Positions 23,446 through 33,604 of a stretch of 64,000 nt of DNA are shown here, piece after piece (within the stretch, counting starts at the first letter, position 1; every line of letters begins with the position of its first letter). This DNA is from Plenodomus lindquistii (lineage: Eukaryota; Ascomycota; Dothideomycetes; Pleosporales; Leptosphaeriaceae): positions 186,001 through 250,000 of the forward strand of contig JANUWI010000002.1 in NCBI GenBank assembly GCA_025504975.1. The letters run 5' to 3'. Made by a program: the position numbers and the translations under genes. Below the pieces are notes generated by a model that saw only the letters and a program-made list of their open reading frames with translations, did no database searches and was not told where the DNA came from.

Positions 23446-25396
23446 TTATGTCTGCATGTGATAAATAAAATTTCTGCTTTTGCCGATTGTCGGGACCATG
23501 TTTAACATTCTGAATATCTCTTGCTGGGCTTCGATGGTACGAGGACTGCTGGCACCATGCTGGACCCCAAGTACCAGTTTAATGAAACCTGACAGCTCTA
23601 CGGTTTTCGCGTCGAAGCGCACAAGAAAGCCGCTGTTGTGTGCACCAAAATACATGAAAGATTTGCTGATCTTGGCCAGGCGAGTCGGAAATTCAGTGAG
23701 CATCCCATCGACTGTCATGGGGCGTACTCCGAGTGTCGACGAGACAGCATGTCGTGTCTGCTTTTGTTTCTTTGCTGGTTGAGTTGATTTGGTGGTCGCC
23801 TTGCGTTTGGATGTGGGTGCCTCTTCAGCGCTCTCGTTACCCTCGCTATCTGCAATAGTAGACAATATTTCTCGACCAATCTTAAGCTTGCTGGTGTACC
23901 TCCGATTACTGCGATGCTTGTCTGCATCCTTGTACCTCTTCTTCTGGCCTATGTCTTGAGCTGTAATAGTGTCCCGTCCATCTTCGTCTCCATTGTCGCC
24001 GCCTTCTCTATCGCCTTCGTTCTCGCTTCCACTCTCGCCTTCGCCGTCGCTTCCATTGGAGGGGTTGCCATCGCTTTCGTCGGGAGAGTCGCCGCTGTTC
24101 CCAGTGTGGCTTGACGCCACGTACGCGTTATCTTGTGTGCCCAGACCAACCGACTCGAACGAACTCGGGGGACGTACGTCGTAGAGTGGGTTGCTGTTTC
24201 GGGTAGACCACGTAGTCATCCTTGTTCTTGATACATCCATGCTATTGACGTCGTTATTGTTTGCTGTGGTAGCAGTATGCCTGGTGGATATACGCTGGTT
24301 GGTGCCTAAAGCGTCAGTCGCTTGAACAGTCGTGGGTCGTCGAAGCCATCTGTCAGTGGGCCGGACTTTGGTTTCGCTGGTTGTTTGTGTTCTGCAGTTC
24401 TGACTGGACACTGCAAAGATGAAGGCTTGTCTGGAGAATCAGGAGTCGCCGTTTCCGATGAAGGTCTGGTAGCAGGATAAGCAGCCGTGGGGACCACTGG
24501 ATTGTGTACACGCGAGGACGCATTTGTGGACACTCGTTGGGCCATTGCCGCGCGACCTGGTCTGTCGGCGCCGGTGTGGGGGTGTTGTGTCGCTGCCATG
24601 GGGCCTGACTCGGCGGGGCCCGTACGAGGTTGGATGGACGACACTATGGAAGGCGAGGTTGACGTAGGGTCACGTCGTATGGTGCTCTCCGTGATGGCAT
24701 TCTGGGTCTGGTTCGTCTTATACGGCGTGGGCTTCGCGGGACTGTTGGCTGTCTGACCCTTCCTCACAGGTGCTACATCCAACGTGATGTTCATATTGTC
24801 GAACTGTTGGCAGGCAGCGGCATAACTTAGACTCGATTTAACTTTGCTGGCCTTGCAACCATTGATCTTTGGCCAGACAAAATCGATATGGTTGTCAAGC
24901 TGGTCCTCTATGTGCTTACCAAATGCTCTCATGTTACTGTATCGCGGACGGTGGTTGATAAGTGGGTGTATATCCATGAGCGCGGCTTGCCACGTAACTG
25001 TCGCGTGTTAGCTGTAGACCAACATGTCTGCTCTGTAGCGACCTCACCCAGTGCCCATGGTGTCATTTTAGGAGGCGGCGGAGCAGCCTCGTAGAGGTAC
25101 ACAATAGTAGTCTCAATGTATTTGTGCGCCGCCCAGAGACCAACCTCTGGCTTTAGTTCTGCTGTGTTGACGCCGTTGATGGTCGGCCAAGTGAACTTGC
25201 CGTCTAGTTGCTCCAGGATATGGTTGACAAACTCAGCAATGTTGGTATATTTCTGCCGGGGGGCAACATTTGCAAAGATGTCGTGTAGAGTGTTCTTCCA
25301 GTTACCTGTACGCTGTTAGTTATATTTTGTGTTTTAAGATGGCGTTAGCCCGGACGTACGGATTACGCCAGGCACGTCTCTAGAAGTCGACGCCAT
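23446..25396 (-). CDS. orphan protein with tandemly duplicated domain
   Basis: Exons 1-3 are well supported: complement(25360..25396), complement(25048..25305) and an exon beginning at 24997, with introns of 54 and 50 nt. The first about 165 residues are two copies of one unknown domain. Copy 1 (residues about 14-80) contains KYTNIAEFVNHILEQLD, then FTWPTINGVN; copy 2 (about 101-168) contains RYSNMRAFGKHIEDQLD, then FVWPKINGCK. The second and third exons each begin almost exactly at a copy. A long serine/threonine/proline-rich region follows. This frame stops at 24306, inside a good acceptor (CTGACGCTTTAG). A phase-compatible but weak donor (T/GTCCAG at 24409) would join it to the 23446-24305 frame. 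That part is very acidic (GDREGGDNGDEDG), then basic (SKRKATTKSTQPAKKQKQT), total about 580 aa. The exon 3/4 join is uncertain. No family recognised; nuclear localisation is plausible from the basic patch. Confidence 0.55.
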
Positions 25397-25585
25397 GGTG
25401 CAAGTGGAAGCCAGAGTCGACAAGGGTTATGCGGGTTCTGGTATGGTGTGGTGGGCTCAGTGTATCGCAAACAAAGCCTCGCAGGAGGCGTCAACGAGTA
25501 ATCTATGTCAGTAGTGAGGACCAGGTGTGACGGCTCGATAGCGGGAGTGTCAGTGGGTAGCCAGTGGTATGTTGGATAGTAGTAG

Positions 25586-25660
25586 GAAGCAGGCGCTTGC
25601 AGGCTTGGTGGTGGTAAGAAGCAGGCGCTTGCGGACCGGATGGTGGTATGAAGCAGGCGC
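25586..25660. repeat. minisatellite, 32-nt period
   Basis: GAAGCAGGCGC begins at 25586, 25618 and 25650, exactly 32 nt apart, with the intervening sequence partly conserved (GCTTG, GGTGGTGGTA / GGTGGTAT). About 2.3 units. It lies just upstream of the orphan repeat-domain gene (start 25396). Confidence 0.75.
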
Positions 25661-26000
25661 AGTAGACGTCATTGCGGAGTATTGCAGCGTAGACGGACAG
25701 CAACATCCCAACTTCCTCTTCTTCATCCTCTGGTGTCCACGTCGCCGCCGTCGGTGCCCCGTGGCATGTCTGTGCCTGCGTCTACTCTCATCGATGCGTG
25801 TGTACCGTCGTGTCCGCCAATCAGCACGCCTGTAACCATTGACGCCTGTGTTGTCAGAGTTTGATCGTGTGTGGGTACGTGATTGTCTGACCTGGCTGTA
25901 CTCACTTCAATCTTCTTGCCATTGCTGACAGTGCCAGAGTGGCGGTTTGGGCGGAGAGGGTATCGAAGTAGGCCCCGCGTGTCCGCGTTCTTCTCTGGTG

Positions 26001-26180
26001 GTGTGTCTGCGCCGCTCGATATCCACATGGGTTTCCCATGGTCCGGTTGGGTTGGGGTCGATTCAGACTTCGCGCGTTGGCGCTCCTGTCCGATGGTGTG
26101 TCTGCGCCGTTCGATATCTCCATGGAATCCTCACCGCCTAATCGAGCAAGGGGTCGACTCAGACTTCGCGCGTTGGCGCT
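26001..26180. repeat. degenerate tandem duplication, about 95-nt period
   Basis: Two diverged units. GTGTGTCTGCGCCG..CGATATC occurs at 26001 and again at 26096; GTCGA(T/C)TCAGACTTCGCG with its continuation GTTGGCGCT occurs at 26057 and 26153. On the minus strand both units can be read as peptides sharing GADTP, but stops and lack of a start make coding use doubtful. Intergenic, inside the 25.4-27 kb gap of the cluster. Confidence 0.65.
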
Positions 26181-26529
26181 GTGGCTTATTCTGTCTCGTC
26201 ATTATACTTTTTCATTGATAGCCGGCGGATGCGTTCGAGTATTGGGTTCGCCGTGGCGTTCGTGTAGACATCAATGACGTGTCTATTACACGCAATCTCT
26301 CCCTCATGTGGCCGTGTATGTAGTGAGTTTTCCGTCTCCTCCTCTCACTAGTGAGTCTGACGCTGCACAGAATGCTTATCGCATGTGGCAGATTTAGCGG
26401 TGAATGGGAGTGTCAGCAGCTTCACTGCGATTTACTCTTTTGTGCGGCCAACGCTCCATTTCCAACCTTTCTATCCACACGATTCATACAACACGCTACT
26501 ACCCCATTATCTTACCACTCTCATCTTCA

Positions 26530-26996
26530 ACATGTATGCACCAACTGTGCGTATCTTGCGTAGGGGCCGCGCTTCTGTCGACCAATTGCGCGAACGTACG
26601 GCCACCTCAGTCCCTTCCGTCGCCGATCTCTGCAATACCAACGGCTTGAGATATCGCGCGGTCTACAGCACCAGATATGAGCTACCCGAAGGTGGTTCTG
26701 TTCTTTCCAAGCTCAATATCAGCACCAGCGGCTAGGTCCATATCGGCAAGATCTACTTCAACGACTGAGATCTGCCTATGGCCAAGACAAACCAGGAGCG
26801 CGTGGCACATAACGTATTCGCGGCCCTTGATTCTGATAGAGATGGCGATATCTTCCTCTACGCAAATGGCATTTCCAACATTGAGTTTTTCACGTGCGCA
26901 TACTATGACGACTCAAAGGCACTCAATGATCAATCCCGAGCAGTTCGCTGTACTGGGGTTCCCCAGTCGATAATTCACCAAAGTGTTTGTCTATGA
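26530..26996 (+). pseudogene. small orphan frame with two in-frame stops, EF-hand-like loop
   Basis: The frame starts at an ATG at 26530 (MYAPTVRILRRGRASVDQLR). It is interrupted by TAG at 26733-26735 and TGA at 26766-26768, and continues in the same phase to a stop at 26994-26996. The downstream part reads AHNVFAALDSDRDGDIFLY, where DSDRDGD resembles the calcium-binding loop of an EF hand, followed by NGISNIEFFTCAYYDD. The composition is protein-like on both sides of the stops, which suggests a recently broken gene of about 150 codons. No intron boundaries that remove both stops are evident. Family not firmly recognised. Confidence 0.35.
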
Positions 26997-27069
26997 CCTG
27001 ACGATGATGTTTGGCGTCTCCTCGAATACTGTGTAGCGCCTTTGGCAGCGGGCAGTAACATCTCGGCTA

Positions 27070-28809
27070 CTACAAAATGTACCTAAATTGAGGGTTCTTG
27101 CGATCGGTAAGATCATCCTCGTACGCATGCTCGAATCCTTCTAGCACACCAGTTCGATCCCTCTTCTTATTGACAGCAACGCACCAAAAGCGATATACGA
27201 GGGCCAACAGACCTGCAACAATGGCTGTGACAGCTGTGACAATGAAGCCGGGCTTGTAGCCAGGCGCATCCTCAGTTTTGAAGACCAAGGGGCCAACAAA
27301 GTTACCCAGACAATACCCAATGTAGATTCCAGAGGACAATACAGTTCGCTTGGTGTACCCTGCCGTGTTCGCAAGGCCGAGGCCCATAAGAACTGCGTAG
27401 CCCGCACCGACAGATGGTAGGATGTAAACTGCGAAGAGCAATGCTCCCTTCTCTGACCTAGGCAGATTCCATAGGAGAAGTGCTGACAATGTCGTGCCCA
27501 TTTGGGCCAGGAAAATTGCATAAGTTCGTATATTGGGGAACTTGTAGCAAAGCCATGGGACCAGGAGCTGCACCGTACCAGCATAGGCACCAGCTGGCAT
27601 TACCAAGAGTAACGAGTTGAGGCCTGAGAAGCCGAAGCTTGCAATAATGATTGGTGAAAAGGTTGAGATGGGACCATTAGAGATCATGCAGAGGAACGCA
27701 ATGGCGAACAGTAGCCAGAACTTCTCATCAATGAGGAGCTCAAGAACTTGTTCGCCTTTGAAATGCGTGTTACGAACACCAGAGTTATTGGTCCGCAGAC
27801 GGGCAACAGAAATATATCGCTGTCGCTCGGTGAAACCGCGAGCTCGGACTGGATCGGGAGGAAGCAACCACCAGAGAGCGATACCCCACACAATAGTGAG
27901 AGATCCGGCGAAAATATACCTTGTATCTGTGTTAGACAATGAACTTGCAGTGACATGAATCGAATCCCTACATATACTTCCATGGAGAAAGAGGACCTTT
28001 AGCTTGGCCAAGACCATAGTTGATGAGGGGAGAGAAGATGGAGACATAACCTGTACAGGAGTACCAGATGCTACGAGCCGTTAGATCCTTGGAGCGTCAT
28101 GTAAGATTATGCTGTCACTCACCCCATTCGAAACGCTTGCTCGTTCTTCTTGTAGAAGGATCCGACGATAACCATAAACATAGGACTGATACCTGATTCC
28201 AGAAATCCGAGGAAAAAGCGTTGGGCGTATATGTCTTTGTAATCGCGGCAGACAACAGTCAAAATGAGACATATGCCCCAAACGAATACGATTCCTGAAG
28301 CCACGCGTTCGATGGGAAACTTCTGTGCGAGATACATCGCTGGGTAAGCACCAACGATGAATCCGAGATAGAAGATAGCCGCAGACATGGAATAACGGTC
28401 GCCCGTTGTCATGTCTAAGTCCTGGCGCAACCCGAAGAGAGCCTTAAAGAATGTCAGAATGTCCCATTGACTTTTTGATGAGAAGAAACTTACGGCTTGG
28501 GACAGCATGGCTTTGTCATAGTACTGCAAGCCGTAGGTGACGCAGAGAATCGGCATAAGACGCCAATCAATGCGGCGTCTGACCTGAGTCTCCTCCTGCT
28601 CGGTCCAGGTCTCTTCACCTGTGTAGCCAGCAAGAACTCTAGTACCTGGTCAGCTCAACTTTTGTGAATCGACAAGGCTGAACCTACCTCGCTGCCTCAT
28701 CACCGTGAACGGTGTCCACCGGCTTGACCTGTCCGCCAACTTCGACATCGCTGGCTCCGTGGCCAGATGTCTCTTGATAGATGTCTTGAGGCTTCTCGCT
28801 GCCCGGCAT
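27070..28809 (-). CDS. MFS transporter, anion:cation symporter (allantoate permease-like) family
   Basis: Model: complement(join(27070..27919, 27972..28070, 28123..28442, 28494..28638, 28688..28809)), 511 aa; introns of 52, 52, 51 and 49 nt, all phase-consistent. The soluble N-terminus carries RRRIDWRLMPILCVTYGLQY, the classic start of the ACS family (Dal5/Tna1/Fen2-like). Hallmarks follow: DKAMLSQAALFGLRQDL, FYLGFIVGAYPAMYLAQKFP, WGICLILTVVCRDYKDIYAQ, and the GFLESGISPMFMVIV/FYKKNEQAFRMGIWYS block. Twelve membrane helices in two halves are predicted, with a charged cytosolic tail. Family substrates are organic anions such as nicotinate, pantothenate, allantoate and other carboxylates. In context, uptake of the acid or ketone substrate of the cluster, or export of an intermediate, is likely. 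It is divergent from the MBL-fold hydrolase. Confidence 0.93.
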
Positions 28810-29389
28810 GGTGAATACCACACTATTGATAGACCCAGGAGGTAGCGGATATCTGGTGATAGATTGTAATGATCGACAAGCGTTAGCTTTTATGTATTGT
28901 CTTCCCAAGCCACCGGTAATGTCGCAACGTGTAGTTCAGCTCTGACCGAACGCCATAATTTGGAGAATGCGGGTGCCCCGGGGTTCCATAGTGAATAGGC
29001 GAGACACCTATCTTGCTATCGGTACATCTGCAGCACTGTGGGGATGCTTGGCCATGAAGCTGTACGAACGCGCGGCGAACATCGCGGCCCGAATGCACAG
29101 TGCTCATCTCGCCAGGGAGCGACGGATTAGGATTGCCGATGGGTGGTCCCGTGTGGGGTTGAGTAAACAACCTCGGGCGGTGAGGAGGCTGGGGCCGCTG
29201 GGCCCGTGTCCTTCACGCAGGGACCTTTGTACTAACTGGTTTAGCTCGCGTGTCCCTGCTAGCGTCTGCACAACACGACTTCTCTGGGACACGACTCTCA
29301 GGCACTGAGCAAGAAGCGGGACCTGATCATAATGCGTTCTTAAGAATATTTGTCCGGACCTGACCGCTGCCTTCTACTCGCGATCCGAC
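28810..29389. promoter_or_regulatory. shared divergent promoter region with GTCCGGAC palindrome
   Basis: 580 nt separate the start of the MFS gene (minus) and the MBL-fold hydrolase (plus). The perfect 8-nt palindrome GTCCGGAC lies at 29352-29359, 30 nt upstream of the hydrolase ATG. The half-element GTCCGG/CCGGAC recurs upstream of three further genes (33469, 35148, 36674). It contains the CGG triplet recognised by Zn2Cys6 proteins, so it is a candidate, untested operator. Confidence 0.4.
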
Positions 29390-30546
29390 ATGGCTTCGCA
29401 ACCACGTGTCAAATTGCCTCACGGCAGCACCACAGTGAAGACCCATCTCATCAACCCGGTCAACTTTGGCCCAGCACAAATTCATCGGTTCATGTCCCCA
29501 CCAGTGCCAGGGCTGGAGACGTTCAAGACATCGCCATCGCACTCGTTCTTGATCGAACACCCATCCGGTCGCAGATTGGTTTTTGATTTGGGAATTCGCA
29601 AAGACTATCAGAACTATTCAAAGTCTATTGCGGAGTATCTGCCGACTACCAAGTACAGTATTCAAGTTTCGGAAAATGTAGCAGATATCCTGCAGAGCAA
29701 TTCGGTCGATCTGAGTACGATAGAGGCCGTCGTATGGAGTCATTGGCACTGGGAGTAAGTATTCATCATCTTTGTTGGTATTCTTCTTCCTGATCTTTCA
29801 CCAATAGTCATATCGGCGATCCGTCCTCGTTTCCACACAGTGTCGATCTTATAGTTGGAGCAGGGTTCAAGGCAGCAATGCTTCCTGGATATCCCAGCAA
29901 CCCGGATTCCCCCATTCGAGAGAGCGATTATGCCAACAGAAAGCTACGCGAGATCAGTTTCGAAACAGGCCTCAAAATAGGCCAGTTTCCTGCTTTCGAC
30001 TACTTCGGTGATGGTAGTTTCTTCCTGCTAGATAGCCCTGGTCATGCGATTGGACATCTTTGTGGGCTGGCGCGAACGACAACAGGATCAGAGGATTCCT
30101 TCATTTTATTGGGTGGCGATATCTGCCACTATGCTGGTATATTCAGGCCCTCAAAACATCTCCCCGTTCCTGACAACATATCTCCACACCCATGTATTCC
30201 CAACGCAGATTTCCCACTTTGTCCAGGCACGGCTTTCGTGGAGCTCCAAAGATCACGGAAGAGGAGTTCGACTGACTCCTTGTATGACATGACTTTTGGC
30301 CACGACATTCCGCTTGCTCGGAAGACAGCCACTTGGCTACAGGAACTCGATGCGGATGAACGTATCTTTGTGATCATCGCACACGATGCTACTGTAAGGG
30401 ATGGTGTAGACCACTTTCCTAAACCTTTGAACGACTGGCGAGAAAAAGGCTGGGGCAAGTCCCTCAAATGGGCTTTCTTTCGAGATTTGGAAGTGTATTG
30501 GAAGAGTCAGGGCGTCTTAGAGAATGGCAGCGCGATAGATACATAA
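29390..30546 (+). CDS. metallo-beta-lactamase-fold hydrolase (lactonase-like)
   Basis: Model: join(29390..29754, 29808..30546), 367 aa; the 53-nt intron splits the Asp codon of the metal motif, and splicing gives SHWHWDHIGDPSSFP, the HxHxDH zinc-binding signature. Upstream is SHSFLIEHPSGRRLVFDLG, where the Asp-Leu-Gly strand is typical of AHL-lactonase-like members. Downstream, DSPGHAIGHLCGL supplies the next metal His, and LLGGDICHY and IIAHDATV the later Asp/His ligands. No signal peptide is seen. The family hydrolyses lactones and thioesters, or releases polyketides in biosynthetic clusters. Here no polyketide synthase is nearby, but two Baeyer-Villiger enzymes are, so lactone opening is the best inference. 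Confidence 0.88.
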
Positions 30547-31192
30547 CACGCATACTCTGACTCCGTTCTATTTTTTTTTCCAAAAGCCCGATCGGATGCT
30601 GTCTTTGAATATCACACGAAGACATCTGTGGTTCACATCGGCTACTCGTATCGACACCGCCCGTCCAAGACCACATAGCAATATTTATAGAGTAGTAGAT
30701 GGAGTATGCACTAGCGTTTCCTGGGTGAGTTTCGCGTGCATATGCACCCCAAGAAGCATGTGAGTGTTGCGGCTTGTCATGCGCCAACGCGCCCCAAATT
30801 GAACATACGAATATAAATTTTCTTCGTCCACAGGCGCCTCAGAGTATGCCCACATGAGACGTCTGTATTGCATGACGCAAAGCCAATAATCTACTGTGAC
30901 ATGAATCTCCAGCCCATTATCGGTCCTAACTAGATTGGGATTCCCAATGCCGGTTTCGGCAGTACAGAGATAGAATAGCGCCGCCGCATGGTGCTGCGGG
31001 GAACTTTCCCGGCGGCACCACCGTACCGACCCCGATCGAGTGGAGCGCATGACAGCCCCGGAAGTCGGTATCTATCTGGGGTGAGAGGTTAGACCGGGGG
31101 ACGAGGCAAGATATACTGTCTTGTTATTTGCAGATTGAGCTCTCCTAATCAACGACAGAATTCCTTGACTTGCACCACGACGTACATTCAGA
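30547..31192. other. intergenic, promoter of the second monooxygenase
   Basis: 646 nt between two genes on the plus strand, with a short T run near 30570. Minus-strand frames here have no family features. G+C-rich stretches with CCGG (about 31008-31065) lie 130-190 nt upstream of the monooxygenase start. Confidence 0.4.
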
Positions 31193-32968
31193 ATGGTTGG
31201 CCAACTCAATACAGCACCAATGGAGAAGCAGGCGAAGCTTGATGCATCGCTCGATTACGATGTTCTCATCATAGGCGGTGGTCAGTCGGGGATGTACTCA
31301 TTGCATCGGATGCGACAGATTGGCCTGAAAGTACGATTGATAGAAGCAGGCTCGGGTGAAGGTGGCACATGGTTCTGGTCAGTTGAGCGTGCCTCCCTCG
31401 AGGCGACTAAAGTTCGACAAGTCACTGACAAACCACAGGAATACTTATCCCGGAGCCCGCTTTGACTCGGAATCCTATTCTTACATATTTTCTTTCGATC
31501 AGTCTCTGCTGGATGAATGGAACTGGACCGAACATTTTGCTGGTCAAAAGGAGACTCTCGCTTACTGCCAATATTTCGCGAAGAAGTTCAAGCTTCACGA
31601 AGACATGCAGTTCAACACAAGGGTGTCCTCAGCACGGTGGCGTGAGGACTCATCTTCATGGGTCTTGACAGACGAATCCGGCAAGACTTACACCTCGCGA
31701 TTCATCATTTCAGCAATGGGCATCTTGAATCAGCCGACTCTTCCGAACATCCCGGGGGTGAATGACTTCAAGGGTGATGGGTTCCACACCTCACGTTGGC
31801 CCGAAAATGGCGCCGAGGCCATCAAGGGAAAGCGTGTTGGCATCATTGGGACCGGAGCCACCGCAATCCAGACTATCCAAGAGATCAAGAAGACTGTCGG
31901 AACTTTGACAGTATTCCAGCGCACACCAAACTGGACCGCACCACTGCGCAATACCAAGATTTCGCCAGAAGATATGGAAGACATTCGACGAAACTACCCT
32001 GTAATATTCCAAAAGTGCCTAGATTCATATTCGTGCTTCATCCACCGAGCAGACACCCGATCAGTTTTCGACGTCGACGAGAAAGAGCGCGAGAGGTACT
32101 GGGAGGAACTCTATTCACAAGCTGGCTTTTCGAAGTGGTTGTCGAATTTTGGAGACATTAATACCAACAAGGCTGCTAATGAGCTATTCTCGAAATTTAT
32201 CGCGAATAAGATTCGGCAGCGCGTAGACGATCCAGTGATTGCAGAAAAACTCATTCCCAAGAACCACGGCTTTGGCACGAGGAGAGTACCTCTCGAGGGT
32301 GGATACTACGAGGCCTACAATCAGCCTAACGTCACCCTTGTAGACATCAATGAGAACCCAATCGAGCGCATTCACGAAAAAGGTATCAAGACAAAGGACC
32401 AAGACTTCGAGTTTGATGTCATCATTTACGCGACTGGGTTCGACGCTATCACCGGATCGTTTAGCAACGTTGATATCCGCGGAATCGGAGGCAAGAAGCT
32501 TACCGACGAGTGGGCTGACGGTATTCAAACTTACCTGGGCCTGACGAATCACGGCTTCCCAAACATGTTCAGTAAGTCCGACTCAAATCCTTTAGCAAAC
32601 GTGGACACCGCTGATGTTGAATAGTGATCATGGGCCCACATCAAATGTTCGGCAATATTCCCCGATCAATAGAATTTGCTGTGGGCTGGGTCTCAGACCT
32701 GATTGAATACGCTGTGGACCACAACATCGTAGAGATAGAAGCTACGGCAGAAGGCAAAGAGGCATGGACAAAGCATGTTCACGAATGTGCGGTTGGACTA
32801 CTTGCGAATGAGGTCGATAGCTGGATGACCGGAGTTAACAAGAATGTCACAGGCAAGCAAAAGCGAAGTATTGCAAGGTATAATGGCCCTGCGGCGGGGT
32901 ACAGGAAGAGGTGTAATGACGTGAAGGCGAAGGGATACACAGACTTCCGCTTAGTGAAGAGCTCATAG
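31193..32968 (+). CDS. type I Baeyer-Villiger monooxygenase (cycloalkanone monooxygenase-like)
   Basis: Model: join(31193..31377, 31439..32571, 32625..32968), 553 aa, introns of 61 and 53 nt. The FAD motif GGGQSG spans residues 28-33; GGTWFWNTYPGARFDSESY is formed across the first splice. The Baeyer-Villiger fingerprint FxGxxxHxxxWP is perfect (FKGDGFHTSRWP, residues 172-183). The NADPH Rossmann motif is GTGATA. FDVIIYATGFDAITGSF and MGPHQMFGNIPRSIE complete the class-B flavoprotein core. Size and motifs match bacterial-type cyclohexanone/cyclopentanone monooxygenases. Expected reaction: ketone + NADPH + O2 to ester or lactone. It differs clearly from the 642-aa paralogue at 18165, so the two are unlikely to be recent duplicates and may act at different steps. 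Confidence 0.95.
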
Positions 32969-33118
32969 TCTAGCATGTTGATGTTTTCCTTTCCCACTAT
33001 ATTTCTACAATATCAACATTGTTTGAAGTTATTGGAAGCTTGTGCTACAAGTTTATGATCTTGACATCACTGACCACACGAACTACAATCAACCTTGCTG
33101 CTTGTGCAATCTTCTGGA

Positions 33119-33484
33119 TCATTGAAGAACAATTGTACGTAGTAATTGGGAGATGTGATTGAAGACAACAACAGGACATCTTCCGAAGCATCGCTTACTG
33201 TTGGCATGAACAACTTCTTCAGAAGCAGAAATGCACTTGAACAAGACGTGATAACGTGCAACATCCCGACATGCTCGAAGAATATGCTCAGAAGCATCTT
33301 GCTGCATCGTCCAACCGCACGTGTTATCGCACTTTGAACAGCACTGCAATTTCTCGCAACAATAGCTTCGTGTCAAGAGCCTAAAGCCATTCGTATAGCT
33401 TGTTTTCTCACTAGTATCGTTTACCCCGCATTTAAGAGTCGGCAAACCGTTCTTGGACAAGTGACACTGTCCGGCTCCACCCAT
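33119..33484 (-). CDS. small cysteine-rich open frame (doubtful)
   Basis: ATG at 33484 opens 121 codons with eleven cysteines, clustered in YCCEKLQCCSKCDNTCGW. An overlapping frame on the same strand ends KVDCSSCGQ, so a spliced form is possible. There is no clear signal peptide at this start, so a secreted small protein is not supported as it stands. It lies between the Baeyer-Villiger enzyme and the zinc alcohol dehydrogenase and overlaps the latter's upstream region. It may simply be chance. Confidence 0.2.
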   Translation of the reverse strand: MGGAGQCHLSKNGLPTLKCGVNDTSEKTSYTNGFRLLTRSYCCEKLQCCSKCDNTCGWTMQQDASEHILRACRDVARYHVLFKCISASEEVVHANSKRCFGRCPVVVFNHISQLLRTIVLQ

Positions 33485-33604
33485 TGGCTCCGATGTGCTT
33501 CTACTTCCACGCTTCTAGAACATTTCAGTATTCCCATTGCTCGGGTCTACTATATGATATTTCAGTATATACACCTTTCAGCAGAGACAAGATTTCAAGC
33601 AATC

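Noticed and set aside
30464..31050. Minus-strand frames upstream of the second monooxygenase
   Set aside because: No motif or splice support; they overlap the promoter region and the 3' end of the MBL gene.
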